From: Macromonas bipunctata
Lineage (GTDB): Bacteria; Pseudomonadota; Gammaproteobacteria; Burkholderiales; Burkholderiaceae_C
Assembly: GCF_002837135.1 (NCBI RefSeq)
Contig: NZ_NWBQ01000052.1
Span: 1 to 57,351, forward strand
DNA: 57,351 nucleotides
Direction: 5' to 3'
This document shows positions 17,643 through 27,375 of this stretch, in pieces; position 1 is the stretch's first letter; every line of letters starts with the position of its first letter. Made by a program: the position numbers and the translations under genes. Below the pieces are notes generated by a model, which did no database searches, was not told where the DNA came from, and saw only the letters and a program-made list of their open reading frames with translations.

Positions 17643-19049
17643 TCAACCGCCCCGCACGGGTTCGCGCATGGTCACGAACTCCTCGGCGGCGGTGGGGTGG
17701 ATGCCTAAGGTGGCATCGAATACGGCCTTGGTGGCACCGGCTTGCATGGCCACGGCAAAGCCTTGCACAATCTCGCCCGCTTCCGCGCCGACCATGTGCA
17801 GCCCGACCACGCGGTCGCTGGCGCTGTCCACCACCAGCTTCATCAGCGTGCGCTCGGGGTTGCCGCTCAGGGTGTGCTTGAGGGCGCGGAATTCGGAGCG
17901 GAACACGGTGATGTTGCCGTAGCGTTCACGCGCTTGCGCTTCGGTCAGGCCCACGGTGCCGATGTTGGGGTGGGTGAACACGGCGGTCGGAATCAGCTCG
18001 TAGCGCATCTGGCGCGGTGCCTTGCCCGCCGCCGGGCCAAACAGGTGATCCACCAGTTGCATGGCTTCGCCCAGTGCCACCGGGGTCAGTTGCACCCGGT
18101 GCGTCACGTCGCCCAGGGCGTAGATGCTGGGCACGTTGGTGCGGTAGTCGGCATCGACTACCACCGCGCCTTGCTCGCCCTGTGCCACGCCCACCGTGTC
18201 CAGCCCCAGGCCGTGGACATTGGGCACTCGGCCCGTGGCGTACAGCACCGCATCCACCACCAGCAGGTTGCCGTCCTCCAGTTGCACGTGCAGGCCGTCG
18301 GTCTGACGTTCAATCGACAGCACGCCCGCGTTCAGGCGCAAGTCCACCCCGGCTTTTTGCAGCTCGGCGGCGGCAAAGTGGCGGATTTCGTCGTCAAAGC
18401 CGCGCAAGATCTGCTCGCCCCGGTACAGCTGCGTCACGTGCGCGCCCAGGCCGTTGAAGATGGACGCGAATTCGCTGGCGATGTAGCCGCCGCCCACCAC
18501 CAGCAGGCGCTGCGGGAAGGTGTCGAGGTCGAAGATGTCGTCGGAGGTGATGACGTGTTCGCTGCCCTGAAAGTGCGGCACATAGGGCGTGCCACCGGTG
18601 GCGATCAGGATGCGTTCGGCGCGGTACTGCGTGTGGCCGGGGCTGCCGTCGGCGTTCAGGGTGGCCAGGCGCACGGTGTGAGCATCCTGCAACTGGGCAA
18701 AGCCGTTGAGCAGCGTCACGCCGCTGCCGCGCAGCAAGTTGGCGTACACGCCGTTGAGGCGGGTGATCTCGCGCGCGCGGTTGGCCTTGAGGGTGGCCCA
18801 GTTCAGGCGCGGGGCTTCGCCTTCCCAGCCGTAGCCGTGCGCCTCGGCAAACCCTTCGCCGTAGTGCGCCGCGTAGCTGTACAGCTTTTTGGGGATGCAG
18901 CCCACGTTGACGCAGGTGCCACCCAGCCCGTCCACGCCTTGCGCCTCGGCCAGCGCCACCCGCACGCCGCGCTGGGCCGCCATGCGCGCCGCCCGCACGC
19001 CGCCGCTGCCACCGCCGATCACCAGAAAATCAAAATCAAATTGCCGCAT
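17643..19049 (-). CDS. gor: glutathione-disulfide reductase
   Basis: A 468-residue class I pyridine nucleotide-disulfide oxidoreductase. FAD-binding GGGSGGVRAA is at 12-21; the redox-active pair Cys46/Cys51 lies in GGTCVNVGCIPKK; the NAD(P) domain has GGGYIASEFA; the C-terminal catalytic His451 and Glu456 are in GIHPTAAEE. The spacing and the KKLY continuation fit glutathione reductase rather than mercuric reductase or lipoamide dehydrogenase. It restores GSH from GSSG using NADPH. Start: ATG 19049 with GGAGG about 14 nt upstream; the frame stays open well upstream but is antisense to the next gene there. It complements gshA and gshB about 4 kb away. Confidence 0.94.
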   Translation of the reverse strand: MRQFDFDFLVIGGGSGGVRAARMAAQRGVRVALAEAQGVDGLGGTCVNVGCIPKKLYSYAAHYGEGFAEAHGYGWEGEAPRLNWATLKANRAREITRLNGVYANLLRGSGVTLLNGFAQLQDAHTVRLATLNADGSPGHTQYRAERILIATGGTPYVPHFQGSEHVITSDDIFDLDTFPQRLLVVGGGYIASEFASIFNGLGAHVTQLYRGEQILRGFDDEIRHFAAAELQKAGVDLRLNAGVLSIERQTDGLHVQLEDGNLLVVDAVLYATGRVPNVHGLGLDTVGVAQGEQGAVVVDADYRTNVPSIYALGDVTHRVQLTPVALGEAMQLVDHLFGPAAGKAPRQMRYELIPTAVFTHPNIGTVGLTEAQARERYGNITVFRSEFRALKHTLSGNPERTLMKLVVDSASDRVVGLHMVGAEAGEIVQGFAVAMQAGATKAVFDATLGIHPTAAEEFVTMREPVRGG

Positions 19050-19124
19050 GGTTGTCTGTTTCCTCCAGAATGGGTTGATGCGGCCATTGTGCGGCCATTC
19101 GGCCCAGGCCACGGGGCTGGCCGT

Positions 19125-19130
19125 TATCAT
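19125..19130 (+). promoter_or_regulatory. -10 box of a probable leaderless promoter for the MipA/OmpV-like gene
   Basis: TATCAT followed by GCCCCC and the ATG at 19137 (6 nt). Confidence 0.45.
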
Positions 19131-19136
19131 GCCCCC

Positions 19137-20095
19137 ATGATCAAGGTTGCCTCTTTGCCCCCGTACGCCGCCCGGTGTTGCCTGCCGCTGGCGCTGTTGG
19201 CCGGTTGGCCCTGGCCTGTACTGGCCCTGGGCGACAGCCCGTTGGTAGCGGCGTCGCCCTTGCTGTTGTCCCCCGCGCCAGCGGATCGCTTGGGTGCTGC
19301 CAACGCCGACACCACGCTGTTGGCCGCCGCGTCTTCCACCGCCCAGCCCAAGGCCGAGCCGGTGACGCTGGAGGCCAGCCGCGACTACCTCATCGGCGTG
19401 ACGGCCAGCACCTCGCTCGACGGCAGCCCCAGCCTCAAGCTGCGGCCCATGCTGGCGTTCCAGCTCGGGCAGGTGCGCGTGTCCACTGGCGGTGCCAGCG
19501 GTTTGCTCAGCTTGGGGCGGCGTCCGGTCGATCCTGGCCTCAGCGCGGCGTTGCTGCAGGACGACCGCTGGTCGATCAGCACCGCGTTGCGGCTGCGCCG
19601 TGGCCGCTCCTCGGGCGACGACCCGCTGCTGCAGGGCTTGCCCGATGTGCCCGACACCGTGGTGGGCCGCCTGTCGGTCAACTACGTGCTGCACCCGCGC
19701 TGGTCGGTGGGGGCAGCGCCACGCAGGACTTGCTGGGGCGCCAGGTGGGCATGCAAGTCAACGCCCGCCTGCGCTACCGGCACCCGGTGTCGCAGCGCAC
19801 CTACTGGGAGGCCGGTCTGGGCGCCTCGGCGGGCAACCACACCTATTTACAGACCCATTTCGGCATTGCCCCCGCCGATGCGGCCCGCACCGGGCGCGCC
19901 GCCTACGTGCCCGACAGCGGCTGGGAAAGCGTGTCGCTGGGCTGGACGATCACCCGCGTGGTCAACCGCAACTGGGTCGCCTTTGCGGGCCTGAGCGCGT
20001 CGCAGCTGCAAGGCCGGGCCGCGCGCAGCCCGCTGGTGAGCGACCGCACCAGCTACGGCGCCAGCGCGGGCATTGCGTACCGCAGCGGTCGCTGA
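19137..20095 (+). pseudogene. MipA/OmpV family outer membrane protein, frameshifted
   Basis: Two overlapping frames together encode one protein of about 319 residues. The first frame (from ATG 19137) has a signal peptide ending near Ala30 and beta-strand-like sequence up to VLHPRWSVG; the second continues with GSATQDLLGRQVGMQVNARL and ends with GASAGIAYRSGR at 20095. The C-terminal half is typical of MipA/OmpV proteins (HFGIAPADAARTG...). The frames meet at a run of five G at 19709-19713; one extra G would rejoin them. This may be a sequencing error, a recent mutation or a phase-variable tract. The first frame alone continues in a wrong, Arg/Pro-rich frame. Divergent from gor; its stop abuts that of uvrA. 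Confidence 0.8.
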
Positions 20096-22999
20096 TCAGC
20101 CTGCCAGCAGCCGCTGCAGGTAGTGCCCGGTGTGGCTGGCCGGGTGTGCCGCCACCTGCTCCGGCGTGCCGGTGGCCACCACGGTGCCACCCCCCGCACC
20201 GCCTTCGGGCCCCATGTCGATGAGCCAGTCGGCGGTCTTGATCACGTCCAGGTTGTGCTCGATCACCACGATGGTGTTGCCCGCATCGCGCAGCCGGTGC
20301 AGCACGTGCAGCAGCAACTCGATGTCGGCAAAGTGCAGGCCGGTGGTGGGCTCGTCCAGAATGTAGAGCGTGCGCCCGGTGTCGCGCTTGCTCAGTTCCA
20401 GCGCCAGCTTGACGCGCTGCGCCTCGCCGCCCGACAAGGTGGTGGCGTTCTGGCCCAGCTGCAGGTAGCCCAGCCCCACATCCAGCAACGTCTGCAGCTT
20501 GCGCTGCAGAGCGGGCACGGCGCTGAAGAAGGCGTGCGCCCGCTCCACCGTCAGGGCCAGGATCTCGGCAATGTGCAGGCCCTTGTAGCGCACCTCCAGC
20601 GTCTCGCGGTTGTAACGCTGGCCGTGGCACACGTCGCAGGCCACGTACACATCGGGCAGAAAGTGCATCTCCACCTTCAGCACGCCGTCGCCCTGGCAGG
20701 CCTCGCAGCGGCCCCCGGCCACGTTGAAGCTGAAGCGCCCCGGCCCGTAGCCGCGTTCGCGCGCGGTGGGCACCTCGGCCAGCAGCTCGCGGATGCCGGT
20801 CAGCAGCCCGGTGTAGGTGGCGGGGTTGCTGCGCGGCGTGCGTCCGATGGGGCTTTGGTCCACGTTGATGACCTTGTCAAAGTGCGCAATGCCTTCAACG
20901 GTGGTGTGCGGTTCCGGCTCGTCGTGGCTGCGGTGCAGTTGGCGCGCCACCGCGCGGTACAGCGTGTCGTTCACCAGCGTGGACTTGCCCGAGCCACTGA
21001 CCCCGGTCACGCAGGTGAACAGTCCAACCGGAATGTCTACCGTTACGCGCTGCAGGTTGTGCCCGCACGCGCCCACCACACGCAGCGTGGGCGATGATTC
21101 TGTGCCCGGTTGCCAGCGCGTGCGCTGCTTCGGCACCGCAATCTGGCGCTGGCCCGAGAGGTACTGCCCTGTCAGCGAGGCCGGATTGGCCATCACCTGC
21201 GCCGGGGTACCCTGAGCCATCACCTGGCCGCCATGCACGCCCGCGCCCGGCCCCAGGTCGATCACATGGTCGGCGCTGCGGATCATGTCCTCGTCGTGCT
21301 CCACCACCAGCACGCTGTTGCCCAGGTCGCGCAAGCGTTGCAGCGTGGCCATCAGGCGGTCGTTGTCGCGCTGGTGCAGCCCGATGCTGGGTTCGTCCAG
21401 CACATACATCACCCCGCTCAGGCCCGAGCCGATTTGGGAGGCCAGCCGGATGCGCTGGGCCTCGCCACCGCTGAGTGTGCTGGCGCTGCGGTCCAGGCAC
21501 AGGTAGTGCAGGCCCACGTCGTTGAGAAACTGCAGCCGCGCCGCTATCTCGCGCACCACCTTGTCGGCGATCTCGGCCTTGGCGCCTTGCAGTTGCAGCT
21601 GCTGGAAATACGCCTGCGCCTCGGCCAGCGTCAGGCGGCCAATCTCGAACAAGGAACGTTGCGCCGCGCCGGTGCCGATGAACACGTGCCGTGCCTCGGT
21701 GCGCAGCCGTGCTCCGTGGCAACCGGGGCAGGTCTGGGTGGTGCGGTAGCGCGCCAGTTCCTCGCGCACGGTGGCGCTGTCGGTCTCGCGGTAGCGGCGC
21801 TCCATGTTGCGCAGGATACCTTCGAACGGGTGGTGGCTGCGCACGCTCTTGCCTGCGCGGCCGCCCTTGCGGTCGAGTGCGTAATCGAACGCGATCGCCT
21901 CATCGCCCGAGCCGTACAGCAGCACCTGCTGCACGTTGGCGGGCAGCGTCTGCCACGGTGCGTGGGGGTCAAAGCCGTAATGCGCGGCCAGGTTCTGCAC
22001 CAGCGCAAAGTAGAGCGCATGGCGCTGGCCCCAGCCGGGAATGGCCCCGTCGGCCAGGCTGACCGCAGGCTGCGCCACCACGCGGGCCGGGTCCATCACC
22101 TCGGTGTACCCTAGGCCGTCGCAGGTGGGGCAGGCCCCTTGTGGCGAGTTGAACGAGAACAGCCGTGGCTCCAGCTCCCCCAATGTGTAGCGGCACAGCG
22201 GACACGCAAAGTGGGCGCTGAAGCGGTGCGCGGTGCCGCTGTCCATGTCCAGCGCCAACACGCGGCCCTGCGCCAGCCCGAGCGCAGTCTCCAGGCTTTC
22301 GGCCAGGCGCTGGCGCGCGTCCGGGCGCACTTTCAGGCGGTCCACCACCACTTCCAGTGTGTATTTTTCATCGGCGGAGATTTCGGGCAGATCGTGTAAG
22401 TCCAGCACCTGGCCGTTGAGCCGCACCCGTACATAGCCCTGCGTTTGCAGCGTGGTCAGCGTCTGGGCAAAAGCGCCCTGGCCGTCGGCCGCCAGCGGGG
22501 CCAGCACCATCAGTCGCGTGTCGGCGGGCAGCGCCAGCAGCTGGTCCACCATCTGGCCCACGCTGTGCGCCTGCAACGCCAGCCCGTGCTCGGGGCAGTG
22601 CGGCGTGCCGGCGCGCGCAAACAGCAGCCGCAAATGGTCGTGGATTTCCGTCACCGTGCCCACGGTGGAGCGCGGGTTGTGGCTGGTGGCCTTCTGCTCG
22701 ATCGCTATCGCCGGGCTCAGGCCGTCGATGCTGTCCACATCGGGCTTGTCCATCACCTGCAAAAATTGCCGCGCGTAGGTGCTCAGGCTTTCCACGTAGC
22801 GCCGCTGGCCCTCGGCGTACAGTGTGTCGAACGCCAGACTTGACTTGCCCGACCCCGACAGCCCAGTGATCACCACCAGCGCCTGCTTGGGAATGTCCAG
22901 GTCGATGTTCTTCAGGTTGTGCGTGCGGGCACCGCGCACCCGCAGCAGGGCGGGGGCGTGCAGGGCGTCGTGCAAATAGCGGCCGGTTTCTGTGGACAT
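20096..22999 (-). CDS. uvrA: excinuclease ABC subunit A
   Basis: A 967-residue UvrA, the damage-recognition ATPase of nucleotide excision repair. Two ABC ATPase modules are present: the first Walker [10 protein letters not shown] is at 46-54 and the second, GVSGSGKST, is near residue 665. Signature loops [16 protein letters not shown] and [17 protein letters not shown] are both complete. Zinc-binding cysteine pairs occur in [10 protein letters not shown]...CPTCDG and CEACQGDG...CDVCHG. The start ATG 22999 has TATGAT 6 nt upstream and no Shine-Dalgarno, so it is probably leaderless. No LexA-type palindrome is evident in the short upstream region. It is divergent from the trp operon. Confidence 0.97.
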   Translation of the reverse strand: MSTETGRYLHDALHAPALLRVRGARTHNLKNIDLDIPKQALVVITGLSGSGKSSLAFDTLYAEGQRRYVESLSTYARQFLQVMDKPDVDSIDGLSPAIAIEQKATSHNPRSTVGTVTEIHDHLRLLFARAGTPHCPEHGLALQAHSVGQMVDQLLALPADTRLMVLAPLAADGQGAFAQTLTTLQTQGYVRVRLNGQVLDLHDLPEISADEKYTLEVVVDRLKVRPDARQRLAESLETALGLAQGRVLALDMDSGTAHRFSAHFACPLCRYTLGELEPRLFSFNSPQGACPTCDGLGYTEVMDPARVVAQPAVSLADGAIPGWGQRHALYFALVQNLAAHYGFDPHAPWQTLPANVQQVLLYGSGDEAIAFDYALDRKGGRAGKSVRSHHPFEGILRNMERRYRETDSATVREELARYRTTQTCPGCHGARLRTEARHVFIGTGAAQRSLFEIGRLTLAEAQAYFQQLQLQGAKAEIADKVVREIAARLQFLNDVGLHYLCLDRSASTLSGGEAQRIRLASQIGSGLSGVMYVLDEPSIGLHQRDNDRLMATLQRLRDLGNSVLVVEHDEDMIRSADHVIDLGPGAGVHGGQVMAQGTPAQVMANPASLTGQYLSGQRQIAVPKQRTRWQPGTESSPTLRVVGACGHNLQRVTVDIPVGLFTCVTGVSGSGKSTLVNDTLYRAVARQLHRSHDEPEPHTTVEGIAHFDKVINVDQSPIGRTPRSNPATYTGLLTGIRELLAEVPTARERGYGPGRFSFNVAGGRCEACQGDGVLKVEMHFLPDVYVACDVCHGQRYNRETLEVRYKGLHIAEILALTVERAHAFFSAVPALQRKLQTLLDVGLGYLQLGQNATTLSGGEAQRVKLALELSKRDTGRTLYILDEPTTGLHFADIELLLHVLHRLRDAGNTIVVIEHNLDVIKTADWLIDMGPEGGAGGGTVVATGTPEQVAAHPASHTGHYLQRLLAG

Positions 23000-23005
23000 G
23001 CCGCC

Positions 23006-23011
23006 ATCATA
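23006..23011 (-). promoter_or_regulatory. -10 box of a probable leaderless uvrA promoter
   Basis: TATGAT on the minus strand, then GGCGGC, then the uvrA ATG (6 nt). Confidence 0.5.
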
Positions 23012-23042
23012 CGGACGCCCCGACCCGCCCGGCCCGGTTTGC

Positions 23043-23048
23043 TACACT
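23043..23048 (+). promoter_or_regulatory. -10 box of a candidate trp operon promoter
   Basis: TACACT, 6 nt before the ATG of a Trp-rich 26-codon frame; transcription would begin at that ATG. Confidence 0.45.
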
Positions 23049-23054
23049 TGCCGC

Positions 23055-23135
23055 ATGTTCATCCCATGTCACGCTTGCCGTCCGTGTCTGACCCTGCAAT
23101 GGGGTCAGGGGGCTTGGCCTTGGCGCAAGCCATAA
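23055..23135 (+). CDS. candidate trp leader peptide (26 codons)
   Basis: A short frame from ATG 23055 to TAA 23135 with three Trp codons among its last 11 (codons 16, 21 and 23, the last two as TGG-CCT-TGG). It lies about 125 nt upstream of trpE. There is no Shine-Dalgarno, but a -10-like TACACT ends exactly 6 nt before the ATG, as for several other genes here, so a leaderless transcript starting with AUG is plausible; leaderless trpL is known in Sinorhizobium. Stem-loops overlap the Trp codons. Function is inferred; in G-rich DNA three TGG codons could arise by chance. Confidence 0.45.
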   Translation: MFIPCHACRPCLTLQWGQGAWPWRKP

Positions 23136-23151
23136 ACCGCGCTTGTTTTTT
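23088..23151 (+). promoter_or_regulatory. candidate trp attenuator hairpins
   Basis: Three pairings can be drawn: CTGACCC (23088-23094)/GGGTCAG (23102-23108); GGCTTG (23111-23116)/CAAGCC (23126-23131); and CAAGC (23126-23130)/GCTTG (23141-23145) followed by six T (23146-23151). The last two are mutually exclusive and the third has terminator form, but its stem is only 5 bp with a 10-nt loop. Which structure would form on ribosome stalling is not clear. Confidence 0.4.
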
Positions 23152-23260
23152 CTGGCGTGTGGTCGTGTGCTGTCGATCCCGCGCCTTCGTGCTCCAGCCT
23201 GGAGCAATGCTTGGATGAACGTCCCGCGCCGCGCGGGCCTTGAGCTGCAGGAGGCTCCCC

Positions 23261-24760
23261 TTGATCACCGAAACCGAATTCCAGGACTTGGCCCGCCAGG
23301 GCTACAACCGCATTCCCCTCACCGCCGAGGCCTTTGCGGACCTTGAAACCCCACTCTCGCTCTACCTCAAGTTGGCCCACGTGCAAGACGGTGGCCGCAA
23401 CAGCTTCCTGCTCGAATCCGTGGTCGGTGGCGAGCGTTTTGGCCGTTACAGCTTCATTGGCCTGCCCGCGCGGGTGGCGCTCAAGGCCAGTGGCTTTGGC
23501 GATCAGGCCAAGACCGACATCGTGCGCGATGGCGTGGTGGTGGAAACCGTGCCCGGTAACCCACTGGACTTCATCGAGGCCTACCAGCAACGCTTCAAGG
23601 TCGCGCTGCGCCCCGGCATGCCGCGCTTTTGTGGTGGTTTGGCGGGGTACTTCGGCTACGACACCGTGCGCCATATCGAGAAAAAACTCGCGCACAGTTG
23701 CCCGCCCGACGACATCGGCATGCCCGACATCCACTTGCTGCACTGCGAGGAGCTGGCCGTCATCGACAACCTCTCCGGCAAACTGCACCTCATGGTCTAC
23801 GCCGATCCGGCAGAACCCGAGGCCTACGAACGCGCTCAGGCGCGGCTGGACGAACTCAAGGCCCGCCTGTTGGTGCCGGTGCAAGTGCCCGAAGTCCACC
23901 CCGGCCCACACGCGCTCCAGACCCACAACCGCACGCAAGCAGACTTTGTGGCGGCGGTGGAGCGCGCCAAAGCCCTGATCCGCGCCGGTGATTTCATGCA
24001 AATCGTCATGGGCCAGCGCATCAGCAAGCCCTACACGCAAAGCCCGTTGAGCCTGTACCGCGCCTTGCGCAGCCTCAACCCCAGCCCCTATATGTACTAC
24101 TACCATTTGGACGATGCCCAAGTGGTGGGCTCCTCGCCCGAAATTCTGGTGCGGCAAGAACAAGTCGCTGCGGGCACCAAGGTCACCATCCGCCCGCTGG
24201 CCGGTACCCGCCCGCGCGGTGCCACCGCCGAGCTGGACCAAGCCGCTGAAAAAGACCTGCTGGCCGATGCCAAGGAACGCGCTGAACACGTCATGCTCAT
24301 CGACTTGGCCCGCAACGACATTGGCCGCATCGCCCAGACCGGTAGCGTCAAAGTCACCGAAGCCTTTGCCATCGAACGTTACAGCCACGTCATGCACATC
24401 GTCAGCAACGTCGAAGGCCTGCTCAAGCCGGGCCTGAGCAGCATGGACGTGCTCAAGGCCAGCTTCCCGGCGGGTACCTTAAGCGGCGCACCCAAAGTCC
24501 ACGCCATGGAGCTGATCGACCAACTCGAACCCACCAAGCGCGGCGTGTACGGCGGCGCGTGCGGCTACCTCAGCTACGCGGGCGACATGGACGTGGCCAT
24601 CGCCATCCGCACCGGCGTGCTCAAGAACGGCCTGCTGCACGTGGCCGCTGGCGCTGGCGTGGTGGCGGATTCGGTGCCGGAGCTGGAATGGAAAGAAACC
24701 GAACACAAGGCCCGCGCCGTGCTGCGTGCCAGCGAACTGGTCGAGGAGGGTCTGCAATGA
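23261..24760 (+). CDS. trpE: anthranilate synthase component I
   Basis: A 499-residue TrpE that aminates chorismate to anthranilate. The N-terminal feedback-inhibition motif [15 protein letters not shown] is intact, so Trp inhibition is expected; the catalytic part carries [32 protein letters not shown] and [16 protein letters not shown]. Start: TTG 23261, preceded by AGGAGG with a 6-nt spacer; no ATG is close. Its stop overlaps the trpG start (ATGA). First structural gene of trpEGD-orf-trpC. Confidence 0.96.
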   Translation: MITETEFQDLARQGYNRIPLTAEAFADLETPLSLYLKLAHVQDGGRNSFLLESVVGGERFGRYSFIGLPARVALKASGFGDQAKTDIVRDGVVVETVPGNPLDFIEAYQQRFKVALRPGMPRFCGGLAGYFGYDTVRHIEKKLAHSCPPDDIGMPDIHLLHCEELAVIDNLSGKLHLMVYADPAEPEAYERAQARLDELKARLLVPVQVPEVHPGPHALQTHNRTQADFVAAVERAKALIRAGDFMQIVMGQRISKPYTQSPLSLYRALRSLNPSPYMYYYHLDDAQVVGSSPEILVRQEQVAAGTKVTIRPLAGTRPRGATAELDQAAEKDLLADAKERAEHVMLIDLARNDIGRIAQTGSVKVTEAFAIERYSHVMHIVSNVEGLLKPGLSSMDVLKASFPAGTLSGAPKVHAMELIDQLEPTKRGVYGGACGYLSYAGDMDVAIAIRTGVLKNGLLHVAAGAGVVADSVPELEWKETEHKARAVLRASELVEEGLQ

Positions 24761-25335
24761 GCCGCATCAAACTGCTGATGGTGGACAACTACGATTCGTT
24801 CACCTACAACATCGTCCAGTATTTTGGCGAGCTGGGGGCCGAGGTCGAGGTGTTCCGCAACGACGACATCACCCTCGAAGGCATTGCCGCCCGCCAGCCT
24901 GACCGATTGGTCATCTCGCCCGGCCCGTGTTCGCCCGCCGAGGCCGGTATCTCGGTGGCCGCCATCCAGCACTTTGCGGGCAAGTTGCCCATTCTGGGCG
25001 TGTGCCTGGGCCACCAGAGCATCGGGGCCGCCTTTGGCGGCGAGATCGTGCGTGCTCAGGAACTGATGCACGGCAAGACCAGCGTCATCACCACCACGCA
25101 AGAAGGCGTGTTTGCCGGGCTGCCCGCACAGTTCACCGTCAACCGCTACCACTCGCTGGCCATCGCGCGTGCCACTTGCCCGGCGGTGCTCAAAGTCACC
25201 GCCTGGACGGACGACGGCGAGATCATGGGCGTGCGCCACACCGAACTGCCCATCCAGGGCGTGCAGTTCCACCCCGAATCCATCCTGACCGAGCACGGCC
25301 ACGCCATGCTGAAAAACTTCCTCGACCAGGCCTGA
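24757..25335 (+). CDS. trpG: anthranilate synthase component II (glutamine amidotransferase)
   Basis: A 192-residue class I amidotransferase supplying ammonia to TrpE. Nucleophile Cys83 lies in GVCLGHQ; the catalytic His and Glu are in [10 protein letters not shown]; the oxyanion region is SPGPCSP (54-60). Such subunits often also serve PabB in folate synthesis; no separate pabA is visible here. It starts by ATGA overlap with trpE and is 4 nt before trpD. Cytoplasmic. Confidence 0.96.
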   Translation: MSRIKLLMVDNYDSFTYNIVQYFGELGAEVEVFRNDDITLEGIAARQPDRLVISPGPCSPAEAGISVAAIQHFAGKLPILGVCLGHQSIGAAFGGEIVRAQELMHGKTSVITTTQEGVFAGLPAQFTVNRYHSLAIARATCPAVLKVTAWTDDGEIMGVRHTELPIQGVQFHPESILTEHGHAMLKNFLDQA

Positions 25336-25339
25336 TGCC

Positions 25340-26398
25340 ATGACCACGCCACAACCCCACCTCATCACCCCGCCCGAGGCGCTGCAACGGGTCATCGAGC
25401 ACCGCGAAATCTTCCACGACGAGATGCTGCACCTCATGCGCCTCATCATGCGTGGCGAGATGTCGCCCGTCATGACCGCCGCGCTCATTGCCGGATTGCG
25501 CACCAAGAAGGAAACCATTGGCGAAATCACCGCCGCCGCCCAGGTCATGCGCGACTTTTCCGTCAAGGTCGATGTGGCCGACACCACCCACATGGTGGAC
25601 ATCGTCGGCACCGGCGGTGACGGCTCGCACACCTTCAACATCTCCACTTGCACCATGTTTGTGGTGGCGGCGGCGGGCGGCAAGGTCAGCAAGCACGGCG
25701 GGCGCAGCGTCAGCAGCAAATCCGGCAGCGCCGACGTGGTGGAAAGCCTCGGGATCAGCCTCAACCTGACCCCGGCCCAGATCGCCACCTGCATCGCACA
25801 GACCGGCATCGGCTTCATGTTTGCGCCCAACCACCACCCAGCCATGAAAAACGTAGCCCCCGTGCGCAAGGAGCTGGGCGTACGCACCCTGTTCAACATT
25901 CTGGGGCCACTGACCAACCCGGCGGGCGCGCCCAACATCGTGTTGGGCGTGTTCCATCCCGATCTGGTCGGCATCATGGTGCGCGCGCTGCAACGTCTGG
26001 GCGCACAGCACGCGCTGGTGGTACACGGCAAGGACGGCATGGACGAAGTCAGCCTCGGTGCCGCCACCCTGGTGGGCGAACTGCGCAATGGTGTTGTCAC
26101 CGAATACGAACTCCACCCCGAAGACTTCGGCTTCACCATGACCAGCCACCGTGCCCTCCAGGTCGAGACGCCCGAACAATCGCGCGCCATGCTGCTGGGC
26201 GTGCTGGACAACCAGCCCGGTCCCGCGCGCGACATCGTGCTGCTCAACGCCGGTGTGGCCCTGTACGCCGCCAACGTGGTGGACGACATTGCCACCGGCA
26301 TCGATCGTGCCCGCGCGGCGCTGGCCAGCGGCGCCGCTAAGGCCAAGCTCGACCAACTCGTTACCGTGGCCCACGCCCTCGCCAGCGCAGCCGCCTGA
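25340..26398 (+). CDS. trpD: anthranilate phosphoribosyltransferase
   Basis: A 352-residue TrpD that transfers the phosphoribosyl group of PRPP to anthranilate. The PRPP-binding [14 protein letters not shown] is near residue 91, followed by [16 protein letters not shown] and the anthranilate-site stretch [20 protein letters not shown]. Length is normal. Its TGA shares its last base with the ATG of a small membrane-protein gene (TGATG), which in turn overlaps trpC. Confidence 0.96.
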   Translation: MTTPQPHLITPPEALQRVIEHREIFHDEMLHLMRLIMRGEMSPVMTAALIAGLRTKKETIGEITAAAQVMRDFSVKVDVADTTHMVDIVGTGGDGSHTFNISTCTMFVVAAAGGKVSKHGGRSVSSKSGSADVVESLGISLNLTPAQIATCIAQTGIGFMFAPNHHPAMKNVAPVRKELGVRTLFNILGPLTNPAGAPNIVLGVFHPDLVGIMVRALQRLGAQHALVVHGKDGMDEVSLGAATLVGELRNGVVTEYELHPEDFGFTMTSHRALQVETPEQSRAMLLGVLDNQPGPARDIVLLNAGVALYAANVVDDIATGIDRARAALASGAAKAKLDQLVTVAHALASAAA

Positions 26399-26565
26399 TG
26401 CACCCGCTGTGGCAAGACCCCGGTACCTGGATCGCCATTGGCATCTCGGTGCTGTTTCTGGTGGCGGGCTGGGCCATGCACCGTGTTTTCATCCGTATCC
26501 TCAAGAACGGTGCGCCCCCGCCCGCTCCACCCCAAGACCCCCTTCAAGACCGCCCCCATGAGTGA
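26398..26565 (+). CDS. small single-span membrane protein in the trp operon
   Basis: A 55-residue frame between trpD and trpC. The ATG at 26398 shares its first base with the trpD stop and its TGA (26563-26565) lies inside the trpC start region (ATGAGTGA, 8-nt overlap). Residues 11-30 form one clear membrane helix ([20 protein letters not shown]), followed by a basic stretch (RILKNG) and a Pro/Asp/Gln tail, so the C-terminus is predicted to be cytoplasmic. Both junctions have the tight coupling seen between real operon genes, and the gene has the same composition as its neighbours. I do not recognise a family. The gap left if it were not translated (159 nt) would be unusual in this tightly packed operon. 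Confidence 0.65.
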   Translation: MHPLWQDPGTWIAIGISVLFLVAGWAMHRVFIRILKNGAPPPAPPQDPLQDRPHE

Positions 26566-27355
26566 CATCCTGCAAAAAATAGTGGCCACCAAGCGCGAGG
26601 AAATCGCGCAAGCCCTGACCAAGACCCCGCTGGCCCATATGCGCGCCGATGCCGAATCCCGCGTCTTGACGCGCGACTTCGTGGGCGCCCTGCGCAGCAA
26701 AATCACGGCGGGCCTGCCCGCTGTCATCGCCGAAGTCAAGAAGGCCAGCCCTTCCAAGGGCGTGATCCGGCCCGACTTCATCCCCGCCGACATCGCGCAA
26801 AGCTACGCTCAGTTCGGCGCCGCCTGCCTCTCGGTGCTGACCGACCGCCAATATTTCCAGGGCAGCCCCGATTACCTCAAGCAAGCCCGCGCCTCGTGCC
26901 ACCTGTCGGTGTTGCGCAAAGACTTCATCGTTGACCCCTACCAAGTCTACGAAGCCCGCGCGATGGGCGCCGACTGCATCCTGCTGATCGCCGCCTGCCT
27001 GGACGACGCCCAGCTGGCCGAACTCGAAGCCATCGCGCTGGGCCTGAACATGGCCGTGCTGGTCGAAGTCCACGACCGCGACGAACTGCAACGCGCGCTC
27101 CAGCTCAAGACCCCGTTGCTGGGCATCAACAACCGCAACCTGCGCACCTTCGAAGTCACGCTCGACACCACGCTGGGCATGCTGGCCGACGTGCCCGCCG
27201 ACAAACTGCTCATCACCGAAAGCGGCATCCTGACCCGCGACGACGTGCGCACCTTGCGCGCCGCCGGTGTCAACGCCTTCCTGGTCGGCGAAGCCTTCAT
27301 GCGCGCCCCGGAGCCTGGCCTCGCGCTGGCCGAACTGTTCGAGTTGCCCGCCTAA
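26558..27355 (+). CDS. trpC: indole-3-glycerol phosphate synthase
   Basis: A 265-residue TIM-barrel enzyme that closes the ring of CdRP to indole-3-glycerol phosphate. The conserved [10 protein letters not shown] is at residues 59-68; later motifs are [30 protein letters not shown] and [12 protein letters not shown], ending with ESGI and a phosphate-binding [14 protein letters not shown]. It is a monofunctional TrpC with no fused TrpF. Start: ATG 26558, overlapping the preceding small gene. trpF, trpB and trpA are not in this window. Confidence 0.96.
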   Translation: MSDILQKIVATKREEIAQALTKTPLAHMRADAESRVLTRDFVGALRSKITAGLPAVIAEVKKASPSKGVIRPDFIPADIAQSYAQFGAACLSVLTDRQYFQGSPDYLKQARASCHLSVLRKDFIVDPYQVYEARAMGADCILLIAACLDDAQLAELEAIALGLNMAVLVEVHDRDELQRALQLKTPLLGINNRNLRTFEVTLDTTLGMLADVPADKLLITESGILTRDDVRTLRAAGVNAFLVGEAFMRAPEPGLALAELFELPA

Positions 27356-27375
27356 GGTGCGGGTGTCCCCTGCCG

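Noticed and set aside
17742-19136. Long plus-strand frame upstream of the MipA/OmpV-like gene
   Set aside because: It is the antisense shadow of gor; the signal peptide and the -10/N6/ATG element place the real start at 19137.
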